Source: Ardenticatenaceae bacterium (lineage in GTDB: Bacteria; Chloroflexota; Anaerolineae; Promineifilales; Promineifilaceae). From it: a stretch of DNA of 64,000 nt. A program made the position numbers and the translations under genes. Below, in pieces: positions 35,617-44,976 of this stretch (position 1 is its first letter; every line of letters starts with the position of its first letter). The stretch spans positions 930,001 through 994,000 of the forward strand of contig JACKBS010000004.1 of the NCBI GenBank assembly GCA_020634435.1, in the 5' to 3' direction. Below the pieces are notes generated by a model. The model was not told the origin of the DNA. It did not search any database and was given only the letters and a program-made list of their open reading frames with translations.

Positions 35617-36744
35617 ATGAATGAGGCACGTTCGTTGAAAGTGGCGCTTGTTCATGATTGGATGAACCAGATCGGGGGGGCAGAAGATGTCTTGGAAGCG
35701 CTCGTTGAGTTGTTTCCTGATGCGCCAATTTACACCTCGCTGTACGACCCCGAAAAAATGCCGCCTCACTGGAAAAAGTGGGACATTCGCACCAACTTCA
35801 TCAACAAACTGCCCCTGGCACACCGTAAACAGCAGCTGTATTTTCCCCTCTACCCTCTGGCCTTTGAACAATATGATCTAAGCGGGTACGACCTAGTAAT
35901 TAGCAACAAAAGCGGCTTTTGCCACGGTGTCATTACCGGGCCGGAAACGACGCACATTTGCTACTGCCTTACCCCAACGCGGTACGTGTGGCGCTATCAC
36001 CAATATGCGGAGCAGGAACAGCTCGGCCGTTTTATGCGGATTGTTTTGCCGCCGTTTCTCACCTTTTTGCGCCAATGGGACCGCCTGGCCGCTGACCGCG
36101 TAGACCATTTCGTGGCTATTTCGCAGGAAGTCCGTCGGCGAATCGAAAAAATTTACCGACGAGATTCGGATATTATCTACCCGCCGGTGGATACAAGCCG
36201 TTTTGCCCCATGCGGCGAGGTGGAAGATTATTATCTGCTGGTGGGGCGGCTGGTGCCGTATCGGCGCATTGACATTTTGATTGAGGCTTTTAACCAGATG
36301 AAACGGCCGTTGCGCATTGCGGGCAGCGGTCGGGATCGAGAACGATTGGAAGCGCTGGCAGGTCCTACCATCGAGTTTTTGGGCTATGTGCCCGATGAGA
36401 AGCTGCCAGAACTGCTGGGCAAATGTCGCGCCTTCATGTTTCCCGGCGAGGAAGATTTTGGTATTGCGCCACTGCAAGCCATGGCCGCAGGACGCCCCGT
36501 CATCGCGTATGCCGGTGGCGGCGCATTGGAAACGGTGGTACCGGGTGTAACTGGAGCCCTTTTTGCGCAGCAGTCTGTTGCTGCTATCATCCAGGCAGTC
36601 GAGACATTTGACACCGACAAGGTAGACCCACAGCGCATCCGCCAGCACGCCGAAAAGTTTGATGTGTCCCGCTTTAAGGAGCAAATTCTGGCTTTGGTGG
36701 CGGAAAAAATGTCTGATGGGCAAGCGGTGAAAATCCCGCGCTAA
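35617..36744 (+). CDS. Glycosyltransferase family 4 (WbaZ-like)
   Basis: A GT-B enzyme of 375 residues closely patterned on WbaZ-type mannosyl/rhamnosyl transferases: VALVHDWMNQIGGAEDVLEAL, APIYTSLYDPEKMPPHW and ICYCLTPTRYVWRYH in the acceptor domain, YYLLVGRLVPYRRIDILIEAF and PGEEDFGIAPLQAMAAGRPVI in the donor domain. GDP-mannose is the usual donor in the family, but this is not proven here. It begins eight bases after pspA and starts the second polysaccharide module, 12 bases before a Wzz-type gene. Confidence 0.9.
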   Translation: MNEARSLKVALVHDWMNQIGGAEDVLEALVELFPDAPIYTSLYDPEKMPPHWKKWDIRTNFINKLPLAHRKQQLYFPLYPLAFEQYDLSGYDLVISNKSGFCHGVITGPETTHICYCLTPTRYVWRYHQYAEQEQLGRFMRIVLPPFLTFLRQWDRLAADRVDHFVAISQEVRRRIEKIYRRDSDIIYPPVDTSRFAPCGEVEDYYLLVGRLVPYRRIDILIEAFNQMKRPLRIAGSGRDRERLEALAGPTIEFLGYVPDEKLPELLGKCRAFMFPGEEDFGIAPLQAMAAGRPVIAYAGGGALETVVPGVTGALFAQQSVAAIIQAVETFDTDKVDPQRIRQHAEKFDVSRFKEQILALVAEKMSDGQAVKIPR

Positions 36745-36755
36745 GAAAAAAGTTT

Positions 36756-37433
36756 ATGGAATTACGTGCATTTTGGTCTATTTTTCGCCGCCGCTGGCTG
36801 CTGGTGCTCATTCCGCCGCTGGTTGTCGCTCTGTTTTCAGCGGTGACCTACCAAGCGCCGCCCACACCAGGTTTTAACGTGGGGGTGAACTTCATTGTGG
36901 CGCAGCCCCCAGCACCCGCCGCCGAACTGGCTGACCAGGAGCGGTATTACAACTGGCTGGGGTCGGAATACATTGTGAATGGACTGACTGATTGGGCAGT
37001 GAGTGGACGGTTTAAAACGGCCGTTTCTAACCAACTTGCGCAAGAAGGTCTAGAAGTTCCGCCCAGCAGCTTTGGCGTCGCAGCCGAAAATGTGCGTAGC
37101 CGGCTGTTGCTTTCAATCCAGCATGGCGATGCCGCCACGCTGGCCCAAATTATGGATGCAGCCATCACCGTGCTCTCGGAACAAAATGCTGACGCTTTAC
37201 CGCAGTTGGGGGGCGAAACGGCCGTACTGGTTCAGCTAGACGATCCGATTGTGACGCCCTTGTCTCGCAGTTTAAGCAGCTTGTTAGACATTCCACTGCG
37301 ACTGGCCATTGGCCTGGCCGCCGGGTTAGGGCTGGCACTGCTGGTCGAATATCTCGACCCAACCATTCGCAACCGAAAAGAAGCAGAAGAGATGGGTTTT
37401 GCCATTTTGGGCGAAATCCCCAAGTCAAAATAG
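36756..37433 (+). CDS. Wzz-type chain-length protein
   Basis: A 225-residue membrane protein with a helix near the N-terminus (FRRRWLLVLIPPLVVALFSAV, residues 10-30) and one near the C-terminus (IPLRLAIGLAAGLGLALLVEYL), enclosing an extracytoplasmic domain. After the second helix comes a short RNRKEAEEMGFAILGEIPK tail as in kinase-adaptor subunits. It lacks the kinase domain, which is encoded separately at 38203. Two such proteins in a row precede that kinase. Polymer length and export control is inferred. Confidence 0.75.
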   Translation: MELRAFWSIFRRRWLLVLIPPLVVALFSAVTYQAPPTPGFNVGVNFIVAQPPAPAAELADQERYYNWLGSEYIVNGLTDWAVSGRFKTAVSNQLAQEGLEVPPSSFGVAAENVRSRLLLSIQHGDAATLAQIMDAAITVLSEQNADALPQLGGETAVLVQLDDPIVTPLSRSLSSLLDIPLRLAIGLAAGLGLALLVEYLDPTIRNRKEAEEMGFAILGEIPKSK

Positions 37434-37442
37434 ACGATTTTA

Positions 37443-37464
37443 GCCTGGGGCTTCAGCCCCACGG
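37443..37464. repeat. GGGGCTtcAGCCCC hairpin repeat, copy 1
   Basis: AGCCTGGGGCTTCAGCCCCACGG folds into a short GC-rich hairpin directly before the ribosome site of the next gene. A near-identical copy lies at 38168-38190, before the kinase gene. Confidence 0.72.
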
Positions 37465-37474
37465 GGAAAATGAT

Positions 37475-38125
37475 ATGGCATTAGGTGATTATTTTCGTAT
37501 TTTGCGCCAGCGGGGATGGATTATTATCCTGCTGGCCATCCTAACAGCGGGTGCGGCTTTCGGCTTTAGCCGCATTCAGCCCCTGGTGTATGAATCGAGC
37601 CAAAAACTGCTTGTGCGGCCAGCCCGGACAGATTTTGGGCAATCGCAGGCAGCTCGGGAACTGCTGGGCAACTATGAGCAGTGGCTCAACAGCAGCTACC
37701 GTGCCCAAGATGTCATCAACATTTTGCAGCTGGATATGGAAGCCAATGAACTACTGGGTGATGTGACAGTTGCATCGGATCGGTTGGGGCTAGTGCTGCA
37801 AATCAATGTCGAAAATACCGATCCAGATTTGGGCAACGATATTGTCCGCACCTGGGGTGATTTGCTCATCCAGTGGCAAAATGAAGAAAATGACAAAAAT
37901 CGGCAGGAAGACCGTATTACCATTGAGCCGCAAGATAATGCCAAAGTGGTTGGTGTGAGCCCAAACGTGAATATCAATACGGCCGCTGGCTTTATATTTG
38001 GCGCCCTGCTAGGCGTGATTGTGATTTTTGTGCTGGAATGGATTGAATCTGGCGTGGTGCGCCGCGCGGAAGATGTAGAGCGCTACCTGGAAATTCCGGT
38101 GGTGGGGCAGATTCCAGGACCGTAA
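37475..38125 (+). CDS. Wzz-type chain-length protein
   Basis: A 216-residue protein of the Wzz/YveK adaptor type. Helix one is WIIILLAILTAGAAFGFS (residues 15-32) and helix two follows VNINTAAGFIFGALLGVIVIF. The extracytoplasmic part includes YESSQKLLVRPARTDFGQSQ, and the tail is RAEDVERYLEIPVVGQIPGP, which in this family contacts and activates the tyrosine kinase. Only 41 bases and a hairpin repeat separate it from the first Wzz-type gene. The two proteins may form a heteromeric complex with the kinase. Confidence 0.82.
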   Translation: MALGDYFRILRQRGWIIILLAILTAGAAFGFSRIQPLVYESSQKLLVRPARTDFGQSQAARELLGNYEQWLNSSYRAQDVINILQLDMEANELLGDVTVASDRLGLVLQINVENTDPDLGNDIVRTWGDLLIQWQNEENDKNRQEDRITIEPQDNAKVVGVSPNVNINTAAGFIFGALLGVIVIFVLEWIESGVVRRAEDVERYLEIPVVGQIPGP

Positions 38126-38134
38126 CTCAGTGAA

Positions 38135-38162
38135 CGGTATTCGGTGATCGGTAAACGATAGA
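38135..38162. repeat. CGGT heptad repeat, intergenic
   Basis: CGGT recurs every seven bases at 38135, 38142 and 38149, with CGAT at 38156. The same seven-base pattern appears in a coding region at 45580 and, in opposite orientation, at 46705. Confidence 0.65.
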
Positions 38163-38167
38163 AAATT

Positions 38168-38190
38168 AGCCTGGGGCTTTAGCCCCCGGT
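38168..38190. repeat. GGGGCTtcAGCCCC hairpin repeat, copy 2
   Basis: AGCCTGGGGCTTTAGCCCCC folds like the copy at 37443 and again sits just before a ribosome site (AAGG) and start codon. Confidence 0.72.
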
Positions 38191-38202
38191 ACAAGGTGCA
38201 AT

Positions 38203-38847
38203 ATGGATTTAATAACGATTACAAACCCGCGTTCGCCTTTGAGTGAGGCATTTCGCACACTGCGAACAAATCTTTCTTTTTACAGCCTGGAATCCCCCTT
38301 GCGCTCGCTGGTAGTGACCTCTCCGGTTATGGGTGAAGGCAAGAGCAGCACGGTGGCCAATCTGGCCGTAACGATGGCCCAAAGCGGCCGCAAAACGGTG
38401 CTGGTCGATTGTGATTTAAGACGGCCGTCTTTGCACACCCTGTTTAATCTCAAAGCCGAGCCAGGATTTACAGATGCGATTTTGCACAACAGTGAACCTC
38501 TGCTGCAAGAAACGGCCGTTAAAAACCTCTTGGTGCTTACCTCGGGCACAAAACCACCCAATCCAGCCGATATTTTGGGCACGCCACAGGTGGATCAGCT
38601 CATTGCCCGGCTGCAAGAAAAAGCGGACATCATTTTATTTGATGCCCCACCAGTGAATGCGGTGACAGATGCTGCCGTTTTAGGGGCAAAGGTAGATGGT
38701 GTGCTGTTGGTGCTGAGCGCAGGCAAAACCCGCCGTGAACATGCGGAACGCGCCAAAGAAATTCTAGAGAAGGCGCATGTCAAAATCATTGGCGCCACGC
38801 TCACCAACGCCCCGATTGATAGTTCAATGGAAGCTTATTACAGCTAA
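38203..38847 (+). CDS. CpsD-type bacterial tyrosine kinase
   Basis: A 214-residue cytoplasmic BY-kinase that autophosphorylates on C-terminal tyrosines and regulates polymer assembly with its Wzz partner. The lead SPLSEAFRTLRTNLSFY is the oligomerisation helix. Walker A is SPVMGEGKSSTVANLA, Walker A' VLVDCDLRRPSLH and Walker B IILFDAPPVNAV. The tail ends with only two tyrosines (EAYYS), fewer than in the fused kinase at 23246. AAGG precedes the ATG. It closes the Wzz/kinase module and is followed by a terminator. Confidence 0.92.
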   Translation: MDLITITNPRSPLSEAFRTLRTNLSFYSLESPLRSLVVTSPVMGEGKSSTVANLAVTMAQSGRKTVLVDCDLRRPSLHTLFNLKAEPGFTDAILHNSEPLLQETAVKNLLVLTSGTKPPNPADILGTPQVDQLIARLQEKADIILFDAPPVNAVTDAAVLGAKVDGVLLVLSAGKTRREHAERAKEILEKAHVKIIGATLTNAPIDSSMEAYYS

Positions 38848-38890
38848 AGATCACTAACTATTTCACGCGAAATTTCCGCTAATAAGAGCT

Positions 38891-38928
38891 AAACCCAGGC
38901 ACAGTAGTACCTGGGTTTTTTCTTTTTA
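38891..38928 (+). terminator. Rho-independent terminator after the kinase gene
   Basis: AAACCCAGG (38891-38899) pairs with CCTGGGTTT (38910-38918), followed by a long T-rich tail. Confidence 0.88.
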
Positions 38929-39021
38929 TATGGGAATTATGTTACATTTTTCCTGGCATCGTGTCTGAAGCATGGTAAATCTTTTTGACTATGTGGAAAT
39001 TAGTTGTGCCCCGTTAAACTA

Positions 39022-40227
39022 ATGCCTATGACCTCAGCAAAAATTGCGCCTACAAATAAAAATAGCCCGGTCATCATTGCCTTGCTGCTGTTGGTGGTTT
39101 TTGCGCTGCTCACATGGGGAATGTATGTCATGCTGACGGGTCCGGCACGGTACAACAACCGAGATTTTATGAGCCTGTATGCCGGAGGCAAGGCTATCCT
39201 GAGCGGCCTGGACCCCTACGATCCGGCGGTGTGGTCGCCGTTACGTGCCGAATTAGGCAGCACCTGGATGCCAGATGACCGAGCACCATTTCCACTATGG
39301 ACGCTGCTGTTGGCCCTGCCCTTTGCTGCCCTCGATCTTGGCTGGGCAGCCGCCGCCTGGCTAGCATTTTCATTGTGCGTGCTGGGTGGCGGCCTATTTT
39401 TGCTCATCAACGCTTATTACCCCAAACCACTGCCGGTCGCCGAGTTTGCCCTGGTGGCGCTGTTCACCTTCACGTACCGAGCGGTGTTGGTGAGCATGAA
39501 CAACGGCCAGATCACGTTTTTGCTCTTTTTTCTGCTGGCTTTATTTTTGTGGCTGGTAAAGAAGGAACGGCCGTTTCTGGCGGGCATCGTGCTGTCCTTT
39601 GTGGTTCTCAAACCGAACGCGTTTGTGTTGTTCATCCCCGCCTTCGGGCTGTGGCTGCTGTGGCAAAAGCGGTGGCAAATCATCGCCGGGGCAGCAGCTG
39701 GCGGACTCGCCATGCTGCTGATTAGCTGGCTAGTGCTGCCCGGCTGGCTATTTGAATGGCTGAACGTGACCGGCAAGACGGAAGTCACGGCGATTACCCC
39801 TACCGTGTGGGGGCTAGCTTATGAAATTTGGCCGGAGTGGTGGGCGGTTTTGGGATTGGTATTTGTGGTGGTGATAACGGCCGTACTTGGACTGATTATC
39901 TTCCGCAACAAAAGCCTCGCCGAAACAGAAGTGTTGCCCCTGGCATTGATTGCGTCACTGCTTGTAACACCATACGCCTGGGTCTACGAACATTTATTGC
40001 TGCTAATTCCCTCCATATTGATCTTTTTGGGCATCAATAAGCGAGGTTTGGCCGCCACAGCCTGGCTGCTCCTCGTTGTTGCACTACCCTGGGGCACTTT
40101 TTGGCTCGCAGAAAACCGAGCCAGCGACACGTTTACCGCCCTCGTACCTCTTTTCATTGGCCTAATCTTTTACTACTCCTGGGTCGCCCACCCACAAAAT
40201 GCACTAAAACATGATCCAACTCAGTAA
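39022..40227 (+). CDS. GT87 family glycosyltransferase (DUF2029)
   Basis: A 401-residue multi-pass membrane protein with about ten helices and GT-C-type layout. The first extracytoplasmic loop has NNRDFMSLYAGGKAILSG then LDPYDPAVW, the GT87 signature with an essential-type Asp; mycobacterial members add mannose from a polyprenyl donor outside the membrane. The start is uncertain: TTG 39004, ATG 39022 and ATG 39028 are all in frame and none has a clear ribosome site; 39022 is a compromise. Its end overlaps the next gene by 17 bases. Confidence 0.78.
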   Translation: MPMTSAKIAPTNKNSPVIIALLLLVVFALLTWGMYVMLTGPARYNNRDFMSLYAGGKAILSGLDPYDPAVWSPLRAELGSTWMPDDRAPFPLWTLLLALPFAALDLGWAAAAWLAFSLCVLGGGLFLLINAYYPKPLPVAEFALVALFTFTYRAVLVSMNNGQITFLLFFLLALFLWLVKKERPFLAGIVLSFVVLKPNAFVLFIPAFGLWLLWQKRWQIIAGAAAGGLAMLLISWLVLPGWLFEWLNVTGKTEVTAITPTVWGLAYEIWPEWWAVLGLVFVVVITAVLGLIIFRNKSLAETEVLPLALIASLLVTPYAWVYEHLLLLIPSILIFLGINKRGLAATAWLLLVVALPWGTFWLAENRASDTFTALVPLFIGLIFYYSWVAHPQNALKHDPTQ

Positions 40228-41920
40228 CTTAAATGTAGAAAAAATACGCCGGTATGAGTCTTGGCTTGTACTGCTTCTATTTGTGCTGCTCACAGTCATT
40301 GCAGCCTGGAATATCGTTACGGATTTAAACGGCGTCATCATTGGCCAGGATAATGATGTTTATATCAACCCATGGGCCGATTGGTGGACTCTAAAAGCCA
40401 TCACGGACCCAGACATTTCCTTGTGGCGCTCCGAGCTGATGTACTATCCAATTGGGGCCGATCTGATTTACCACAGTTTTAGTCATTTGAATACGGCCGT
40501 TTCTTTGGGATTACGGCCGTTGTTGGGCATCTTACCAGCTTACAACATCACCATTTTGCTCAACTATGTGCTGGCTGGCTTGAGTATGTTCCACTTGGGC
40601 CGCTACATGACGGGTTCTAGCATTGCGGGGATTTTGGCGGGAATCGTTTTTGCATTTAATTCCCACAATTTGTACCAGAGTGCACATCCAGTTTTACTCA
40701 GCATATGGTGCTTCCCCTGGACAACGCTTTACTTCATTCGGGCAGTACGTGAAAACAGCGTCAAATTGGCATTGATTGCGGCCGTTTTTGTCTTTTTAGG
40801 GGCAGCCACCAGCACGATTCTGATCATTTTGATGGTGTTCTGGATGGGGCTTTTGGTTATTTATATGTTCTTGTCCAAGCAATATCCTCGACCGCCTTGG
40901 AAAGTTCTGGTCGCCTTTGCCGCCGCCAGCGGATTGCTGATTTTGCCCACCGTACTCCCTCTGCTGATTGATGCCATTGCTAGCAGTAACAGTAGCTTCA
41001 TCATTGATCCTGAAGAATCCATTCGTACAGACATGGGCGCTTTCATGGTACCGCACTGGTATTATTGGCTCATCCGTGGCCTGTACATTGGTATCGTCCC
41101 CTTCTTTTTAATGATGCTGGCTTTTGGCCGGAAACGACGCCAGGCCGCAATCTGGTTCTTAATTACCCTTATTGCCTACCTCTTTGCAATTGGGCCCACC
41201 CCAGTAATTTTTAACACCCCGCTTCCGATCGTTTTGCCCTGGACATTGCCAATTGCTCCAGTGCTGCGTAACATGTACCGCATGATGATTCTGATGTCAC
41301 TTGGCCTTGCTATGGTGGTGGCATATGGCTGGTTGGGTATGCTTGAATCAATCGGCAATGATAGGAAAAAGGTGCTCCTCGTAGCAGCAATAACAGGCAG
41401 TCTAATCTTTTTTGAATATACGGCCGTTCCCTTCCCCTCTACCCCCGCCACGGTTTCCGCTTTTTTTACCGACTACCTTGATGAGGTTCCTCAAAATGTA
41501 GCCATTGCCATCATTCCCACAGGTCGTCAGCAAGATAAACGATATATGTATTATCAAACGATTCACGAGCACCCCATGACAGGAGGCGTCATCTCCAGAG
41601 CTGGCGAAGATGTCTTTAAGTTTATTACAAACAATCCTTTGCTAGGAGCTGGAGCGGTTGATCTACTTGAAAAAGTGGCCCCAACCGATCGAGAAACCGC
41701 TTTAGCAAAGTTAGCTGAAGCGAATGTTGGCTTTTTTATCATTGATAAAGCGTTATTAAACGAATCATATTTAAAGGGCGAATCGTTACTTAACCTGGAT
41801 GATTGGCGCCGGTTTATGGAAGACAACCCAATCTATGAAGATGAATATATTATCGTTTACCCAACAGCTGAACGATTCTTATCTCAAGAAAACATTTTTT
41901 TGACCAGTAACAATCATTAG
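40211..41920 (+). CDS. Multi-pass membrane protein, GT-C-like
   Basis: A 569-residue integral membrane protein with about eleven helices, then a soluble C-terminal part of roughly 170 residues. An early loop, GVIIGQDNDVYINPWADWW, is rich in Asp and placed where GT-C enzymes bind lipid-sugar donors. LRNMYRMMILMSLGLAMV and the C-terminal ANVGFFIIDKALLN resemble YfhO-type proteins. I do not recognise a specific family. Overlap with the GT87 gene and the following GT39 gene implies joint work on a glycan. No ribosome site is obvious. Confidence 0.6.
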   Translation: MIQLSNLNVEKIRRYESWLVLLLFVLLTVIAAWNIVTDLNGVIIGQDNDVYINPWADWWTLKAITDPDISLWRSELMYYPIGADLIYHSFSHLNTAVSLGLRPLLGILPAYNITILLNYVLAGLSMFHLGRYMTGSSIAGILAGIVFAFNSHNLYQSAHPVLLSIWCFPWTTLYFIRAVRENSVKLALIAAVFVFLGAATSTILIILMVFWMGLLVIYMFLSKQYPRPPWKVLVAFAAASGLLILPTVLPLLIDAIASSNSSFIIDPEESIRTDMGAFMVPHWYYWLIRGLYIGIVPFFLMMLAFGRKRRQAAIWFLITLIAYLFAIGPTPVIFNTPLPIVLPWTLPIAPVLRNMYRMMILMSLGLAMVVAYGWLGMLESIGNDRKKVLLVAAITGSLIFFEYTAVPFPSTPATVSAFFTDYLDEVPQNVAIAIIPTGRQQDKRYMYYQTIHEHPMTGGVISRAGEDVFKFITNNPLLGAGAVDLLEKVAPTDRETALAKLAEANVGFFIIDKALLNESYLKGESLLNLDDWRRFMEDNPIYEDEYIIVYPTAERFLSQENIFLTSNNH

Positions 41921-41940
41921 TCAAATAATTGATCATAACT

Positions 41941-43416
41941 ATGTTCCAATACAAAAACCGCCAACTTTCTAGGTTACTCTTGTTGGTCGGTTTATCTGCT
42001 CTTTTCCGCTTTGTCAACTTAGGTCGGGAAAGTTTGTGGCTGGATGAGGCGATTAGCTACCTGACCGCCCAACTACCCGTCGCCCAAATTGCTAACAATA
42101 CGGTGCAGTCCAGCCACCCGCCCCTGTACTATTTGTTGCTCCATTTTTGGCTGCAAATCGTGCCCGATTCAGATACGGCCGTAAAACTCCTCAGCGCTCT
42201 TTTTGGCATCTTGCTCATCCCGGCCATTTACCTGCTGAGCCAACAGATGTTCAACAATCAAACCATTTCCTTAACGGCTGCGGCTTTAACGGCCGTATCT
42301 CCCTTTCACATTCTCTACAGCCATGAGCTGCGCATGTACACGCTGCTAATGCTGTTGGTGGTACTGGCAACAACAACTTACCTCCACGCGCGGAAAGAAG
42401 AAAAGGTAGGCTGGTGGTTACTAACTGGTGGCTTATTTTTGCTGGCGGTTTACACACATCTGTTTGCCTTTTTGGCGTTGGCAGGTGTAGGATTTCACGC
42501 GCTGCTAACTTATAGCCAGAACAAGCGTACATTCTGGGCCACCGCGGTCATGACGGCCGTTATCCTTATCTGCTTCATTCCCTGGCTGCGCCTGATGCTG
42601 GAGGAGGCACAACCAGCGCTGGGCAGTTTACGGCCGTTACAACAAGCGACCGCTCTTAACCCACTCAAGCCCCTCACCGCGCCGGTTTTTCTATTGTTTG
42701 GCATGTCCAGCAGCTTTTGGTACAGCGGCCTCATTCTGTTTCTCTTTTTCGCTTACCTGATTGTTTTTGTGATGGAACTGCGCAAGCTGAGACGCCAGCA
42801 AATCCCATCGGGGTTGTGGCTAACACTGCTCATCATTGGGTATGTGCTAGGGCTACCGTTGCTGGTGTATGTGATACGGCCGTTTTTCCTCCCAGAACGC
42901 ACGCTCGCAGCCGCCGCGCCTTTTCTGATTATCTGGTTGGCTTGGGGTATGACGCGCCCTAAATCGCCATTACCGTACCTCACTGGCTTGACGCTGGCGC
43001 TTATGCTGGTGGGCACGATAAACTACTATATGGGACCACTCGTCAAGCCGCCCTACCGGGAGGCCACCGCGCTTGTCGTGGAGAATGTCCAACCAGGTGA
43101 TATTGTGCTGCACACCAGTGATGGCTCCTACCTGCCTGCTTTGCGCTACGCACCGCAGCTTACCCAAGGTGTGCTGGCTGGCGACCCCGACCCACGCAAA
43201 CCCGAGGCAGTTTACGCGGCGCTTGGTGGGCAGGTTTGGAATTTAGCTGATGTAGAGACGCAGGCAAACGGCCGTTTCTGGGTTGTCGTCGCTTTAGAAC
43301 ACAGCATTGAGTGGCAGCAAGCCCAGTACGAAACAATTGCCGCCAGCCACACCTTACTCGATGAACAGGAAATCGGCGGCGTCCAAATCTTTCTGTTTGA
43401 GCAGGCAAAACGATGA
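41941..43416 (+). CDS. GT39/PMT-type glycosyltransferase
   Basis: A 491-residue membrane protein with about eleven helices of the PMT_2/ArnT type. The catalytic Asp-Glu lies in the first loop, LGRESLWLDEAISYLTAQ, followed by SSHPPLYYLLLHFWLQ, and a second conserved patch SPFHILYSHELRMYTLLML. Such enzymes move a sugar from a polyprenyl-phosphate donor to protein or lipid outside the membrane. ATG 41941 is preferred to TTG 41929. It overlaps the next, related gene by four bases (ATGA). Five iterated palindromes lie within it. Confidence 0.85.
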   Translation: MFQYKNRQLSRLLLLVGLSALFRFVNLGRESLWLDEAISYLTAQLPVAQIANNTVQSSHPPLYYLLLHFWLQIVPDSDTAVKLLSALFGILLIPAIYLLSQQMFNNQTISLTAAALTAVSPFHILYSHELRMYTLLMLLVVLATTTYLHARKEEKVGWWLLTGGLFLLAVYTHLFAFLALAGVGFHALLTYSQNKRTFWATAVMTAVILICFIPWLRLMLEEAQPALGSLRPLQQATALNPLKPLTAPVFLLFGMSSSFWYSGLILFLFFAYLIVFVMELRKLRRQQIPSGLWLTLLIIGYVLGLPLLVYVIRPFFLPERTLAAAAPFLIIWLAWGMTRPKSPLPYLTGLTLALMLVGTINYYMGPLVKPPYREATALVVENVQPGDIVLHTSDGSYLPALRYAPQLTQGVLAGDPDPRKPEAVYAALGGQVWNLADVETQANGRFWVVVALEHSIEWQQAQYETIAASHTLLDEQEIGGVQIFLFEQAKR

Positions 43417-44975
43417 ATTGGCATCTTAACTGGCAAAAACGGCCGTACTTACCCCTCATTGGCATTGTCCTGCTGGCGTTTTCATTGCGGCTGTACGGCT
43501 TGACCAGCCAAAACCTGTGGTGGGACGAACTCAAAACATGGGAACGGGCCACCATGCCCCTTAACCACATGCTTGCCGACCTGATGAATATTCGCGATCA
43601 GGTGCCATTTTACTATTGGGTCATGCAATTTTGGGCCCATATCGGCACGGACGTCATCATTCTGCGGCTGTTTTCAGTTTATCTGGGCACAGCCGGAGTA
43701 GCTCTGCTCTACCAAATTGGCCATCGCCTGGATGGCGTAGGCACAGGACTGCTAGCCGCTTTTTTGCTGGCTATCTCACCCTTCCACATCTGGTACTCTC
43801 AAGAAGTTCGCATGTATGCCCTGCTGCCCGCACTTTTGCTGCTAGCGCACTTCTGCCTGCTGCGCCTCCTGAAAAATAATCGCTGGCAACTGTGGCTTGT
43901 CTATGGTTTGGCCATGACGGCCGCTTTATATACCCATTACTTTGCTTTTTTGATGGTGCTGGTCCATTACATCTTCTTTGTGCTGCACTTTCGGCAAATA
44001 CGTCGCCAAACAGTAAGCTGGTTTATTACCATGCTGCTCGTTGGCGCGGCATTTGCCCCATGGGTCTACCTCGTGCTAACGCAAACAGACGGCTACGGAA
44101 CGGCCGTTCCTGATTGGATCACCCTGATTCATTGGTCCGACCTGCCACTAACGCTCACCGTTTTTGCGGCTGGATTTGGGCTTGGCCGTGCCAGTTGGCT
44201 GGCGGCCATCAGTGCGGCAGTTTTTATACTTGGCATCGGCAGCAGCTTGGGCTTCTTAACGAGCAAAGGAACAAATCGAACAGCCCTGCCTCTGAAAACA
44301 CTGCACATCCGTCTGCTGCTCATCTGGTTGGTACTGCCACTCGCCATTACTTTTTTGGTTTCGCTAGAGAACGGCCTGCTGCCCGCCAGCGGATTTTCTA
44401 TTTACAACGACCGCTACCTTATTATTAGCCTGCCGCCGTTTTTGCTATTGGCGGCCCTGGGCTGGCAGCGATGGCGTAAATACCCCGTGCTCTTCTGGCC
44501 AACGGTGCTGCTGGTGACGGTAATTTCGGGGATGGGTTTATGGCAGCAGACGAACGATTACGCCTACACTCGCAGCAGTTGGCCCACGGCGTTTGGCCAA
44601 ATTCAAGCGATTTGCGGGATTTCGGCCGTCATCATCGGCGAAAAAAACGTGGAGCTGCCCGTAATTTATTATGGGGAAGGCCTTTATCCCTTTGTGCAGC
44701 TCCCCCCACCCGAATCCGAAGAAATCACCCCAGCCTTTGCAGCGGCGATGGCCCAACAGTTGGCACTGGCGGCGGAACAGCACAATTTGGTCTGGCATGC
44801 CGAGCAGCTCTTTAATGATGATCCACATGGCTTCCCTGAAGCGCGTGCTGCTGCCGTGGCCAGTGCCGATAGCACACCGGCACGCAGTTGGCTAGCCGCC
44901 CACTATAGAAAACTGCAACAAATTCAACTACCAGGCATGAGGCTCACCCTCTACGATCTGGAGTCCACTGAATAA
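43413..44975 (+). CDS. GT39/PMT-type glycosyltransferase
   Basis: A 520-residue paralogue of the preceding protein. It carries LTSQNLWWDELKTWERATM with the Asp-Glu pair, then a loop DQVPFYYWVMQFWAH in place of the usual His-Pro-Pro, and SPFHIWYSQEVRMYALLP. About eleven helices and a periplasmic-type C-terminal part follow. The altered HPPLYY-equivalent may change donor handling. Start and stop overlaps (ATGA at 43413; one base before the next gene) indicate a single operon. Acceptor unknown. Confidence 0.83.
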   Translation: MNWHLNWQKRPYLPLIGIVLLAFSLRLYGLTSQNLWWDELKTWERATMPLNHMLADLMNIRDQVPFYYWVMQFWAHIGTDVIILRLFSVYLGTAGVALLYQIGHRLDGVGTGLLAAFLLAISPFHIWYSQEVRMYALLPALLLLAHFCLLRLLKNNRWQLWLVYGLAMTAALYTHYFAFLMVLVHYIFFVLHFRQIRRQTVSWFITMLLVGAAFAPWVYLVLTQTDGYGTAVPDWITLIHWSDLPLTLTVFAAGFGLGRASWLAAISAAVFILGIGSSLGFLTSKGTNRTALPLKTLHIRLLLIWLVLPLAITFLVSLENGLLPASGFSIYNDRYLIISLPPFLLLAALGWQRWRKYPVLFWPTVLLVTVISGMGLWQQTNDYAYTRSSWPTAFGQIQAICGISAVIIGEKNVELPVIYYGEGLYPFVQLPPPESEEITPAFAAAMAQQLALAAEQHNLVWHAEQLFNDDPHGFPEARAAAVASADSTPARSWLAAHYRKLQQIQLPGMRLTLYDLESTE

Positions 44976-44976
44976 A

